Positions 10,841 to 20,724 of a DNA stretch of 64,000 bases are shown here, in pieces. The DNA is from Liolophura sinensis. Taxonomy: Eukaryota; Mollusca; Polyplacophora; Chitonida; Chitonidae. The stretch spans positions 21,466,017 to 21,530,016 of the forward strand of contig NC_088307.1 of the NCBI RefSeq assembly GCF_032854445.1, written 5' to 3'. The position numbers were made by a program, and so were the translations under genes. A model generated the notes under the pieces. That model searched no databases and was not told where the DNA came from. It was given only the letters and a program-made list of their open reading frames with translations. The stretch's first letter is position 1. Every line of letters begins with the position of its first letter.

Positions 10841-11128
10841 TTGAGAGAGAAGATTCTTTATTTAAAAAAAAAATTTGACATGTACTGCACTGTAAAAAAT
10901 GTTTTATATGCACTTGTTTGCATGGGGTGTGGCAAACAATATATTAGCCAGACCTCGGATCTCCGCTCCAGATTGACGCTGCATCGACAACATATCAATA
11001 ACGAAGAATATTGTCACTTTCCAGTCAGTAAGCACATACCCTCATGCGCATTGTCACTGACTCCCTCGTTAAAAGTTTTTTCATTTTATAAAGTATTAAA
11101 TGTAAATCAAGCCATCTTGCTTGTATAA
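10841..11128 (+). pseudogene. Penelope-like element GIY-YIG endonuclease relic
   Basis: The 95-residue frame contains NVLYALVCMGCGKQYISQT followed by an LRSRLTLHRQHI stretch and PVSKHIPSCA. This matches the layout of the GIY-YIG nuclease of Penelope-like retroelements: a GIY-like strand (VLYAL), a C-x2-C between the two motifs, a YIG-like strand (QYISQT), a conserved Arg in the following helix and a later His. Here the YIG glycine is Ser, and no reverse transcriptase frame is found upstream, so it is a dead 3' fragment. In intact elements this domain nicks target DNA for integration. The family fit is by motif only. Confidence 0.7.
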
Positions 11129-11219
11129 TTTATGTTGATTAATTTTGTCAAACAAGTTCATTTTTATTACTCATTGTTTTGATTACTCATCGTATATGTA
11201 CAAACACTGTGTCACAGAT

Positions 11220-11281
11220 TATCCGCAGGGTCATCCGTTCGATGCTAATAAAGACGCATCGTCACTAGTCGTCTGCGGATA
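11220..11281 (+). other. nested hairpin after the Penelope relic, hammerhead-like remnant
   Basis: TATCCGCAG (11220-11228) pairs exactly with CTGCGGATA (11273-11281). Inside lies CTAATAAA followed by GACG-CAT-CGTC, a perfect 4-bp mini-stem (11253-11263). Penelope-like elements are known to carry small hammerhead ribozymes (CTGATGA, short stem II, GAAA). Here the first core element has two G-to-A changes and the GAAA is replaced by ACTA, so catalysis is not expected. The identification is tentative. Confidence 0.3.
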
Positions 11282-12747
11282 GACACTCTCAGGTACTGAT
11301 TAATCTGTTGGTCGCCACTTAACGGCTTTATACATGTACGACCTTGTTCCTAGCAACAGTTCATCCATGTATTGTGCCATGTAATTAAACCACTGCCTGT
11401 TTTGACATGTACATAACATGTTCCTTAGTTACTGGTAACACATATCCTTTATAAAGACCTCTGTGGACATTCAAATTCATATTCCTTGAAAACAACATGA
11501 AGTTTGAAACTGCAGTTGGAATATAACAGAATGTAGAAAGTTGAGAAGGCATTGTATTATTTTTTTCCTATGTAAATTCTCCTCACCAGGGGATTTTTCT
11601 CTATTTTTCAAACATATAAAGTTACCATTTTTGATTTACAGTAAATATAACTCTTTGCTTATTTTTTAATCAGAGACTTTTGCTCAATTTTAGTAACCAA
11701 AACAAAAAGCAATTGCAAGAGAATAATTTCCTTTCAATCCATGGCAGAAAAAGAAAAAACAACCTAACAAGATATTAGCATCTGCATTAGCATATTAGTC
11801 GATTGCGGCTGACATCCTTTGCACACACGGTCTGAAAAGGTTTGTGTGCAAAGGATAAATATCACAGAAAATTTGGAAAAAATGGTATCTTTATCAACAA
11901 GATATTCGTTTCTGTAATGACGTGTTGCACATAACACTGAAAAAGGTCTCTGCTCAATTGATATAAGTCGGGGAATCTTATTTGATCGTAATAATCGGCA
12001 TGTAACCACTTTTTCTATTCAGAAAATCACTCGTGTCTTTGACCCGTAATTAAAGTCGTCTATGATGTAAGTTGTTGGCGATCACTTGCCTTCCGCCAAT
12101 ATCACATAGCTCTGTATGTCAAGCGCAGTTGCTTGTCGAAGTTATGGTCTATCCCGTCTATCCTTTATCCATGAAACTAACCACCGTGTTATGTGTGAAA
12201 ACTTATAGAGTACGGCGTTAAACCCTTATGCAACACTTATATGAATAATGATAATATTGCCCACTTCCTGGAAATTTTTCTCTTTCATGAAGCCGTTTTC
12301 TCCGAGCACTGTGACCCATCTGCTGACGTACATTGACCCTTTTTTAGGAAAGGAGGGTTTTGCGTGCGAATTTACATTTTCGAAAACGGTGTGAAGATAC
12401 GACACATTGTTCTCTACTTCGATCAACCCAGTGTCATATACAGTCAAACTTCAATCATTTTCAGTGATTTCTGCAGAATATTGTCCGCAGGGCGGAATTA
12501 CATATTTCGGTTTAGAAATATATACCTTTTAATCATATACCATTTTAAGCCAGGCCATCCAAACAACTTTCACGTTAGAGTTATCTCCCTTGACTTGTGC
12601 CCACAATATGTGAAGAAATTTTTTTCATTCAAAATGATTAGGCCTTGTCAAACTTGAAATGCTTCATTTAAACAAAGATAAAAATAGCTTATATGTAACT
12701 TAACTGAGGAGCATGTTATGGGATTTCGTCTAAGATAAGATATAATA
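11282..12747. other. unassigned sequence
   Basis: No gene is supported. A tiny SINE tail-like piece (TATAGAGTACGGCGTTAAAC) lies at 12206-12225. Confidence 0.4.
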
Positions 12748-12973
12748 TTTATTTATTTCATGGGTGTTTTACGCCGTACTCAAGAATATTTCACTTATAC
12801 GACTGCGGTCAGCATTATGGTGAGACCCACGACAATCCGCAGGCTGCTGAAGACCTTCCCAAGTACGGCCGGAGAGGAAGCCAGCATGAGCTGGACTTGA
12901 ACTCACAGCGACCGCATTGGTGAGAGACTCCTGGGTCATTACGCTGCGCTAGCGCTCTAACCGACTGAGCCAC
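12748..12973 (-). mobile_element. SINE-A, tail to tRNA head
   Basis: The tail at 12748 (ATTTATTTCATGGGTGTTTT), an internally shortened body, the B-box region (CTTGAACTCACAGCGACCGC at 12895) and the A-box region (CTCTAACCGACTGAGCCAC) are present on the minus strand. No target duplication was found at the tail side, whereas the head side carries the same flank as the copy at 14075-14322. This copy was therefore probably made by DNA duplication rather than by its own retroposition. Confidence 0.9.
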
Positions 12974-13039
12974 TAGAGGGTTTACAAACTCACCCAACGA
13001 GTGAGTGTATACAAGGGCCTACTTTCTCCTCTACTTTGA

Positions 13040-13097
13040 GAGGATCCTGAGTAATTGCGCCACTCTGATGTGCTAACCACTTCGGCCACGCAGGCCC
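13040..13097 (-). repeat. isolated tRNA-like SINE head
   Basis: On the minus strand GGGGCCTGCGTGGCCGAAGT then GGTTAGCACATCAGAGTGG is a SINE acceptor and A-box segment, cut off before a B box. Confidence 0.6.
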
Positions 13098-13639
13098 CTA
13101 GTATATAATAATATGTATACATACATGTGTTATTCTTAATTCGTGATTATTAGATCATTATCTTGGATTGATTCAAATATGCATATATTCTCCCTCCCTG
13201 TTTGTGGTGCTCAGAATTTGGTTTGATGTTTTTGACGTTAGTGCCCCTGTGATGACATGCATAAATCATTAGTTCACCCATAAGTTTGCCAAAGGTCGGT
13301 GGTTTATTCCTTTCCTCCATTGTAGACAGATGTATACGACCAAAGTTCTTGAGTAGGGTGCTAAAGAGCAATAATATAAAGTTAGTACATGTTGGGATCG
13401 TCTTCGTTAGCTAGCCGTGTGAAAAACCATGAATATTCAGAACACGTAAGAGGGAAACGAGTTTAATCGCAACTGTAATTTAGTAGTAAACAGATAAACA
13501 CTAAGAACATTTTAAACGTACAATATGTATCTGAATGAGAAAAAAAACTAAGGTGTATGTGTGCATGCATGTACAAAGTATATGTGTAAAAGTCCAATTC
13601 CTTTCTTATATGACGATTAGGTGTGTGTACAAACACGCT
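13098..13639. other. unassigned sequence
   Basis: No gene or repeat is recognised. Confidence 0.4.
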
Positions 13640-13815
13640 TTCCTCTTGTTGCCGGGCGAGGCCACCCAGCCAATGAAATATCATTCCACCAAACATCAAG
13701 ACACCAGACATGACACTCCAACCAGTCACATTATACCGACACCGGGCCAACAAGTCATGTTTTCTTGCTCTAACCTCTCAGTGCAAACAAGTACCATTTT
13801 TGAAATCTTCAGTAT
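13640..13815 (-). mobile_element. SINE-C body fragment
   Basis: ACACCAGACATGACACTCCA, AACCAGTCACATTATACCGA and CACCGGGCCAACAAGTC match the core shared with 39440-39665 and 43925-44135. The tRNA head end is missing. A 101-codon frame across it is incidental. Confidence 0.65.
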
Positions 13816-14074
13816 GACCCCACCGGTGTTTGAAATATAATGGAAGAAAACATATCAGTCGTAATGCAGAGAGACACACTCTATCACCTGATATGGCTAC
13901 TGTATTGTCATTTATTAATTTCTTTATTTAACGCCTTAATGGTTTAAACCACCGGCCTTTGGTAAATTAATGACGTACTGATAAATAATGATATATACTG
14001 GTTAAAAAGAAATGGACTTCAATCAACGTTACGCTGCAAAACAGCCACAAGAGTTTCTGGTTAGAGGGTTTACA

Positions 14075-14322
14075 GTTTATTTATTTATTTGATTTGTGTT
14101 TTAGGCCGAACTCAAGAATATTTCATTTATACCACGGCGGCGGTGGGAGGAAACTGGGCAGAGCCCGTGGGAAACCCACGACCATCCGCAGGTTGCTGCA
14201 CACCTTCCCACGTACGGCCGGAGAGGAAGCCAGCATGAGCTGGACTTGAACTCACAGCGACCGCATTGGTGAGAGACTCCTGGGTCATTACGCTGCGCTA
14301 GCGCTCTAACCGACTGAGCCAC
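14075..14322 (-). mobile_element. SINE-A with 13-bp target duplication
   Basis: The copy runs from tail (TTATTTGATTTGTGTTTTAG) to head (CTCTAACCGACTGAGCCAC) and is bracketed by TAGAGGGTTTACA at 14062-14074 and 14323-14335. A short deletion removes part of the CAGCATTATGG block. It is the donor-like partner of the copy at 12748. Confidence 0.93.
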
Positions 14323-14894
14323 TAGAGGGTTTACAAACTCACCCAACGAGTGAGTATATACAAGGACCTACTTTCTCCTCTACTTTGTATATCCTACGAT
14401 TCAGCCAGAACAAGACAACTATCGATATGCGTGGAGGGTTCAATCCGCTCCGTTTATCTGTCCACAAGTGTCAACTCGCTTCCTACTTGTCTCTTAAGCT
14501 CGCTGCAATTTCTCAGAGGGTTACGCCGCTCTCCCCTCTCAAATCCAGGAGCTGCCATTGATCTCAAAACCAATACGACAGGGCGATGGTTAAACGCTAA
14601 TCAATGACCAATCCGCCAGTTTACACCGTTGAGAGGATCCTCTTGACGCGAGTGTTTTCGTCCAGTAGGCTTCATTAGCGCTCGTAAGTACCGAAGGATT
14701 CTAATGACGGAAGTAGCCGATACAAGCACATTCAGGAATAAATTTTAGAGTTTCAGTTAAAAAAGGATGAGATATTTTTTGGTCAGGAATGCGGTTATAG
14801 GTATGTAAAGATTTATGAATGTCAGTTAATGCAATTGGATATTTTCTTCTATCCATGTTTCTTTTTTAATATTGCTATGAAGTCTTGAACATCC
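14323..14894. other. unassigned sequence flanking SINE-A
   Basis: The first 66 bp (14323-14388) are shared with 12974-13036. Beyond that no gene is recognised; an 85-codon frame (14350-14607) has no supporting motif. Confidence 0.5.
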
Positions 14895-15395
14895 GTTTAT
14901 CGACTACATCAACTGCGTCTAAACTCTTTGAAGATAGTCCAGAATCTTCAACTCGTTCAGTTCGATGACATGATTTCTACAAGAATGCTTCATGATTGTG
15001 TCTTATTCCGCTTAACTCAGGGTTGGGACTGTACGTTCATCGTGTTGAATTGGATCACCGCTTCGGATATGTGAACAGTTGCAAACGAGGCGCAACTGAG
15101 ATACATATTTTTTTATCGACAACTTTTACTCTAGCGATGTGCGCGGTTTGAATACTGATTTCACTCAGTCACTTAAAACATACCTTGTGTCTTTCCTACA
15201 TCACTGAAAACTGTTGACTGCTGCTCTTGGAATGAATCCGTCCTATTTTCGTACTTTTAATACTTTCTTAGCTCTTTGATAATTTGTGTTAAACGTCGTT
15301 TTGGGAATTGAACTAGCGAATATTGATCCAGAACGTGCTTATTGGTTGACTGCTGGTATACGAATGTCTGTTTCGACACATTAATTTACCACATT
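14895..15395 (+). repeat. repeat R copy
   Basis: The blocks TCATGATTGTGTCTTATTCC, TTCATCGTGTTGAATTGGAT, GCGCAACTGAGATACATATT, CTTGTGTCTTTCCTACATCA, TTGTGTTAAACGTCGTTTTG and TTATTGGTTGACTGCTGG occur in family order. The copy ends near TTTCGACACATTAATTTACC. Confidence 0.8.
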
Positions 15396-15417
15396 CTCTC
15401 CCGATTCTTTCCTATTT

Positions 15418-15752
15418 ACTCATTTTATATGACTGTTGTTTTACGCCCAACTCAGTAATATTTCACTTATACGACGGCGACTAGAATTATGGTGGGAGAA
15501 AACTGGACAAGTCCTGGTTGAATCTCATGATCTGCTGAAAGACCTTCCTGCGTACTATTGGAGAGGGAATCAGCATGAGCTGGCCTTGAACTCACAACGG
15601 CCGCAATGGTGAAAGGCTGCTGAGTTAGCCAGTGTGCAGCACAAGTATGCTAGCTGTTCGGCCACGCATACAGTATTTAAGTGTACAGAAATGCACCAGG
15701 TATATAGTTGACACATTCTGTGCGCTAACCTCTCGCCCACGGAGGCCCCCAC
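15418..15752 (-). mobile_element. SINE-A with extra head segment
   Basis: The diverged tail (GACTGTTGTTTTACGCCCAA) and body are followed by a head at 15585-15667 (GCTAGCTGTTCGGCCACGCA) and, after about 45 bp, by a second head end GTGCGCTAACCTCTCGCCCA then CGGAGGCCCCC (15721-15751). Two A-box regions in one copy imply a partial tandem duplication or a second truncated insertion. Confidence 0.75.
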
Positions 15753-15929
15753 CTCCCCTAAGTTGGAAATTGACTGTGACAGTCGAACACACATAGCGAT
15801 CGCCTTTCACCGAATTAATGTGTTACAAGGGCTGTTCTGTTAGTGCCTAGTTAAGGTGTGTGGAAAGAAGGTGGGTATGTAACCGAAAGCATCGAGCTGG
15901 TGACCTCTGTGCTGCATGACCTTGAAGAA

Positions 15930-16515
15930 TATATCGGGTGGGCATAAAAAATGGGCCGTACTTTGACACTCAATATCTCCGAAATCCTCTTACGTCAGCT
16001 TCTAAAAATTTACACACTCAAAAGTCATTATGTCCTAAGAATACAGACTAAATTTCAATTTCATTATTTAAGATTTCTGTTCATAGGATCAAAATCAAAA
16101 TGGAGTCAAAAACGCATGTTCAGGACATTGCAAAATAATGTTCTACATTGTTTTACTTGAAAAGGTGATCAACTGGTCCTCCATCTTCTCGGTAGACGGC
16201 GCACAAACGTTTCTTCCATGAGTCCCGAATCTCCTTAAGAGTAATTTTTTTTCAGCAATCCTTGATGCGTCTCAGACAGGTGCAGCACATGTTTCATGAC
16301 ACCTGACAGGTGATGCAATGTGGGTCACCGGAACGTGCGTTTTTGAGGCTATGTTTTCATTTTAAACCTGTGTACACACTACAGGCTGAAAACTGGTCAG
16401 TATATTAACAAAATCATGCCATTTAAATTTTTAAAGTTTTAAAGGGTTTGAACAAAGGTTAATGGAGCAATGCAGCATCAAAGTACGACCCATACTTTTA
16501 TGCTCACCATATATA
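15930..16515 (-). mobile_element. Tc1/mariner-like element, internally deleted
   Basis: The ends are inverted repeats of about 36 bp: TATATCGGGTGGGCATAAAA then AATGGGCCGTACTTTGA at the left, and TCAAAGTACGACCCATACTT then TTATGCTCACCATATA at the right. Both abut TA dinucleotides, the target of this superfamily. The interior holds a transposase C-terminal relic on the minus strand (16153-16290). At about 585 bp it is under half the length of an intact element. Confidence 0.75.
16153..16290 (-). pseudogene. transposase C-terminal relic
   Basis: On the minus strand a frame reads LKEIRDSWKKRLCAVYREDG followed by GPVDHLFK and a TAA stop (16153-16155). This resembles the C-terminal end of Tc1/mariner-type transposases, where a W-x2-RL-x-A-x5-GG-x3-H pattern precedes the stop. 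Upstream the frame is interrupted by a stop. No DDE/D catalytic residues remain. The position inside matching inverted repeats supports the call; motif evidence alone would be weak. Confidence 0.45.
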
Positions 16516-16730
16516 CATACTCGGGAAGGCCATTTAACATCACTGTAGTTTTTTTCTCTAATTTTGAGGCAAAAATCTAGAACATAAAAAGACTGGAGTT
16601 TTGAAAATCCAAGTAGTAATGTTGTATGCTATAAATGCTCTACTATTCGATTATACTAGTGCCAATTATTATGGCCAAATTACTATACTATAATAATAGT
16701 ATTAATATTCGCTGTGCATATTGTGACATA

Positions 16731-16880
16731 GGCGGCCTCCGTGGATCAGTTGGTTAGCGCGCTAGCGCAGTGTAATGAACCAGAAGCATCTCACCAATGT
16801 GGTTGAGGGGCCTCTGTGGCTCAGTTGGTTAGTACGCTAGCACAGCCTAATGACCCCAGAAACCTCCCACCAATGAGGTA
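16731..16880 (+). repeat. two tandem truncated SINE-A heads
   Basis: GGCCTCCGTGGATCAGTTGG at 16733 and GGGCCTCTGTGGCTCAGTTG at 16807 each begin a tRNA-like head with a good A box. Each runs through GCGCTAGCGCAG/ACGCTAGCACAG to CACCAATG and stops before the B box. The spacing is about 74 bp. No SINE body or tail follows either unit. Confidence 0.85.
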
Positions 16881-17609
16881 AAATTATATTTTAGCTTTTG
16901 AAAGCGTTAAATAAAGCTGTAACTTGAACTCAGAAAAACATTATCTATGCCCACAGTTCACACTTGGATGTAAGGATAGTCAGATATATTTCACATTATG
17001 CACCATTAAAAAAGGATTTTGTCCACAAACAAAGACGCTAAATAGTCTAAATACTTTTTATGTGTATGTAACTGAAAATTCCGCGGAATGTTTCAACTGC
17101 CCGACTTTAAAATGTGAATTTGGACCTTGTGTTGTTCTACACCTCAGACAATAGCACAAAGCCATTGTGGATCTAAGACAGCACACTGATTGGCTGCATG
17201 TGCAGCCGATGACTCTACACCCCAGTCAACAATATAAATATTTACATATCTGTTTGCTGTGTGGAATTTTACGTCCGCTGAGTTGCGGAACATCACACGC
17301 GCGTAACACAGTGCGACATTTATAGACCAGCGGTGTCCCTCCACGTGGGTTTGTTTTGGAGAGGCAGACGCTGGTGGGTGTCTCGTATATAGAGTGCCTG
17401 AGAGCAACAGTTGACTTTTCCTGGCTAGACGATTCCATCTACAAGCAAAAATCACCTAATACAAGCACACGTCACATAGGCACAGACTGATCAATTGTGA
17501 CAATACGTACACATTTGTGACCTTATGCCAATTATTGTGCCTTTGCTGCTGTGGTTTTACTCTCAATGCTGCGATCTTTCATATTACATGTATGTTTAAG
17601 AATAATAAT
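16881..17609. other. unassigned sequence
   Basis: The 103-codon minus frame at 17455-17144 and the 76-codon + frame at 16924 show no known domain. An inverted pair around 17550-17640 (GTTTTACTCTCAATGCTGC against GCAGCATAGTGAGTAAAAC) leads into the next MITE-M and probably represents its ends. Confidence 0.4.
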
Positions 17610-17957
17610 AATAAAAGAATGCAGCATAGTGAGTAAAACTAGAACAGCGACGATGGTGCGATAGCCGGCCAATGGTCAGACGTAACCGAGGAAATACTGC
17701 GTCTTGTCAGTTTTCCAAAGTTAGGGTTTCATTCTATTCATGCAAATGAGTAATTAATATAATATAATTAAATATGCATAAATAGTAGCAATTTACACAC
17801 ATCCTAGCACCATGACTTAAACAGAATTAGGTAAAAAAAAAATGCAGTGATATTAAATGGAACTTATTAGACGTCACTGGTCTAGAATTACTCAAAATGC
17901 TGTGTTTACATCAAATTTAACACACAATCACATTAAAACAATGCAAAGGGACCAGGC
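17610..17957 (+). mobile_element. MITE-M copy
   Basis: The family blocks GTGAGTAAAACTAGAACAGC, GATAGCCGGCCAATGGTCAG, ATAAATAGTAGCAATTTACA, AACAGAATTAGGTAAAA and GACGTCACTGGTCTAGAATT are present in order, ending ATCACATTAAAACAATGC. An AT-rich insertion sits at 17748-17778. Confidence 0.8.
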
Positions 17958-18120
17958 TTTCACTGTTCTTGTAAATTCTTAATTAAAAGTCATAGTGTTT
18001 CCTCAAACGGACACACTGCTCCCTGGCATAATCCATAACGACTAAAGAAAACTTTGTTGTAGTTGTAAAGCATAAAAAGATTATTCTTGATGAAATTGCC
18101 AAACACTAACAGCGGAATTA

Positions 18121-18180
18121 ATAATTTCTTTGATTGGTGTTTAACGCTGTATACTCAAGATGTTTTTCACAAGGACGAAG
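18121..18180 (-). mobile_element. SINE-A tail fragment
   Basis: TTTCTTTGATTGGTGTTTAA then CGCTGTATACTCAAGATG is a diverged SINE-A tail with no body. Confidence 0.6.
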
Positions 18181-18594
18181 GTTAATGTTTAAAAAAAAAA
18201 GGAAAAAAAAACCCGTTGTACCTGACCAACCTGAAAACTTAAACTGAAACTGAGCCACTAATAAGCTCTTAAAACAGATGTAGACTAGTTAGCTGATTTC
18301 TCATGATCAAGTACACTCATTTACTGCCAGGTCTTAAGCTAATGAGTGGTGAATTTCAGTGTGCGACCTCACTGGTTAGGGCTCGGTGAGCTGCGACGAG
18401 AATGATGCTAATCAATAACAAATAAAACACCTATGTGTATGTTCTTAATTTATCGCAAAGAAAAACAACAATTCAGACATTAAATGTGAACAATCAAACA
18501 ACGATACGACGAAATGTCTGCCCCTATTTGACAGAACTTTAATGTAATACATGGTACAAACTGACTGATCTAAAACCCTTACAGAGGCAAACCA
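18181..18594. other. unassigned sequence
   Basis: Nothing recognised beyond an A-rich run at 18191-18212. Confidence 0.4.
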
Positions 18595-18695
18595 AATCAA
18601 CAACGACAGTGCGATAGCTGGCAATTGGTCACATGTAATTGATGACATCTGGTCTCTACCCAGTTTACCTCAGTAGAGCTGTATTTCAGAATATG
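18595..18695 (+). mobile_element. MITE-M fragment
   Basis: GTGCGATAGCTGGCAATTGG, TCACATGTAATTGATGACAT and CAGTTTACCTCAGTAGAGCT match the 5' third of MITE-M. Confidence 0.6.
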
Positions 18696-18714
18696 TATTT
18701 GTCGCTCATGTTAT

Positions 18715-18805
18715 CCATCGTTTTTGGAATTCGTCTTGCGATTATTGACCTGGAACGTCCTTACTGGTTGACGGCTGGAATACGAATGTCTCTTTCAGCG
18801 CATAG
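18715..18805 (+). repeat. repeat R 3' fragment
   Basis: TTGCGATTATTGACCTGGAA, CGTCCTTACTGGTTGACGGC and TACGAATGTCTCTTTCAGCG match the R 3' end closely. Confidence 0.8.
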
Positions 18806-18832
18806 ATTTATGACATAATAAAGATTCACTGT

Positions 18833-19505
18833 ACAGTGAGTAAAACCACAGCAGTGAGAACAGTGTGATATTGGCAAAGGTCACATGTAACTGGTGAAAT
18901 ACGGTCTTACTGTCGATTTACCTCAGTCAGGGTTTTATTCTGACTGTTCACGTAAATGACCGGCCCGGATAGCACAGTTGGTAGAGCGTCCGCTTCGGGA
19001 CCGGTAGATCCAGGATCAATCCTTGATCGAGTCACACCTAAGACTTTAAAAGAGGAAGTTGTAACTTCCTCGTTTGGCGTTCAGCATGAAGGGGATAGTG
19101 CAACGACTGGTTGACCCGTATCAGTATAATGGCTGGGGCGGGGCCGCTTACTTGCGACTTAAGTCGCCTCAGTGAAGCAGCACTAAATAAAAGAGCGGTG
19201 GAAATCCGTCCTGCAACAAGGAGGCACATTACACGTGCATGCACTCTAAGGATTCCATTGTCGTCATATGCCTGAAAAAACGTTAAACCCCAAGCACTCA
19301 CTCACTCATTCATGTAAATGCATAAATAGTAGCGACATACATGCATCCTAGCAACATGGCTATAGCAGAACTAGGCAAAAAAAATGGGTAATGTTAATTA
19401 CAATTTGTTGGACGTCACTGGTGTAGAATTACTCAAAATGTTGTTTTGTCAGTTACATTTTGCATACGATAACATTAAAACAAGGCGAAGTGACCAGGCC
19501 TCGGG
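18833..19505 (+). mobile_element. MITE-M split by a SINE-B insertion
   Basis: The left part (18833-18957) has GTGATATTGGCAAAGGTCAC and TTTACCTCAGTCAGGGTTTT. The right part (19306-19505) resumes exactly at ATGCATAAATAGTAGCGACA and continues through GACGTCACTGGTGTAGAATT. The SINE-B between them duplicated a short target (TTCACGTAAATG/TTCATGTAAATG), so the order of events is MITE first, SINE later. Confidence 0.85.
18958..19305 (+). mobile_element. SINE-B, full length, nested
   Basis: The tRNA head GGCCCGGATAGCACAGTTGG then TAGAGCGTCCGCTTCGGGAC carries a clear A box (TAGCACAGTTGG) and a B box (GGATCAATCC). The body (GAAGTTGTAACTTCCTCG, AACGACTGGTTGACCCGTAT, GAGCGGTGGAAATCCGTCCT) and tail (CCTGAAAAAACGTTAAACCC ending CACTCACTCATT) follow. 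It was presumably mobilised by a LINE partner after RNA polymerase III transcription, as for other tRNA-SINEs. Confidence 0.9.
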
Positions 19506-19546
19506 ATACTTTGTCCACCAGCAGAATTCTGGTGTATGCAAGAATA

Positions 19547-19640
19547 CAATACAATGAAGACGTACAGGACAGGGAGTAAAAGCAGAGACAAAGTGATAAC
19601 TGGCAAATGGTCACACGTAACTGGTGAGTCATTTGTTTCG
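19547..19640 (+). mobile_element. MITE-M 5' fragment
   Basis: AAGACGTACAGGACAGGGAG then AAAAGCAGAGACAAAGTGAT and GGCAAATGGTCACACGTAAC match the family's left end, which then breaks off. Confidence 0.7.
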
Positions 19641-19697
19641 CGCCTATTCAATTTAACGGAAAGTTGCCTATATATAGGTGTGTGAATTCAATAAATC

Positions 19698-19780
19698 AAC
19701 GGCTGGCCGCCGTCGTATAAGTGAAATGTTCTTGAGTACGGCGTAAAACACCAATCAAATAAATCAATAAATCAATACCA
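19698..19780 (+). mobile_element. SINE-A 3' end fragment
   Basis: GGCTGGCCGCCGTCGTATAA, GTGAAATGTTCTTGAGTACG and GCGTAAAACACCAATCAAAT form a well-preserved tail with (AAATC)n-like end; the 5' part is absent. Confidence 0.9.
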
Positions 19781-20149
19781 CAGCAACTCCAGTTAACTTA
19801 TAATACACCGTGACGCAGGCTTTTTTTTTTCTGTATTGCGAACTAAAACAGATTAGTCACACACTGCAGTCCTGTGGTTGAACTGTGTCCAGAGACATTC
19901 GGAATACATTAGAAAAAGAGTTGTGTGTGTATCGATCAGAAAAAATCAATTCCTTCTAGCCCTAGTTAACTTATCCACGGATATAAGCAAGGTTATATTG
20001 TTAGGGAGTTTCTTTCAGGTATGAAAGCTACAGGTTAGTGAAGACTGAAAAACTTGGTCACACATGTATAAATAAGTCGTTGAATTGTGACAAATTGCCT
20101 CGGGAATAATCATTGACTGATTGATTGATCATACTTTAATAATTCATTG
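19781..20149. other. unassigned sequence
   Basis: No feature recognised. Confidence 0.4.
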
Positions 20150-20420
20150 GAAGCCATGGCTCAGTCGGTTAAAGCGCTAGCGCAGCGTAATGACCCATTA
20201 GTCTCTCACCAATGCGGTCGCTGTGAGTTCAAGTCCAGCTCATGCTGGCTTCCTCTCCGGCCGTAAGTGAGAAGGTCTGCCAGCAACCTGCGGATGGTCG
20301 TGGATTTCCCCCGGGCTCTGCCCGGCTTCCACCCACCATAATGCTGGCCGCCGTCGTATAAGTGAAATATTCTTGAGTACGGCGTAAAACACAAATCAAA
20401 TAAATAAAATAAATAAATGG
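20150..20420 (+). mobile_element. SINE-A, full length
   Basis: The head has A box TGGCTCAGTCGG and B box GAGTTCAAGTCC. It is followed by CAGCTCATGCTGGCTTCCTC, CAGCAACCTGCGGATGGTCG, CTCTGCCCGGCTTCC, GCTGGCCGCCGTCGTATAAG and the tail AGTACGGCGTAAAACACAAA with A/T-rich end. It is one of the best-preserved copies and a good reference for the family. Confidence 0.95.
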
Positions 20421-20724
20421 AAAGACAGGTGGCTTAAGCACTAAGCCTCCCATGGAGCATTAGTTAGGCGTAAAACTGAAATAGGCCTATCGGTACATAT
20501 ATTCACTGCAACAGCGAAGTGTGACCAAGACTGTGCTCTGTATTTTAATACTGTGGTCTTAAACTGTTAGTATACTAGGAGTACACAAACGTATAGACAG
20601 TACAAACGGCAACAAAAGAGCCAAAGATTTCTTATTGTCATCAAGGCTCCAAAAACAGTGAGAGCTGTTAAAGGTGTGAAAGACTGGATTGAAAGCACAC
20701 CTCGTGTATCCTGTATACTGAAAT
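20421..20724. other. unassigned sequence
   Basis: No feature recognised. Confidence 0.4.

Noticed and set aside
11220-11281. Active hammerhead ribozyme
   Set aside because: The conserved CTGATGA is changed at two positions and GAAA is missing, so only a decayed relic is proposed.
12815-12997. Frames beginning MGEFVNPLVAQSVRALAQ (also at 14346-14101)
   Set aside because: They are translations of the SINE-A tRNA head and its duplicated flank.
17144-17455. 103-codon minus-strand frame
   Set aside because: No motif, no homology recognised and no promoter or splice signals around it.
18958-19030. Functional tRNA gene
   Set aside because: The A and B boxes belong to a SINE-B head; the sequence runs on into the SINE body and no acceptor stem closes. 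The same applies to SINE-A heads at 20150 and 48552 and the SINE-B head at 60362.
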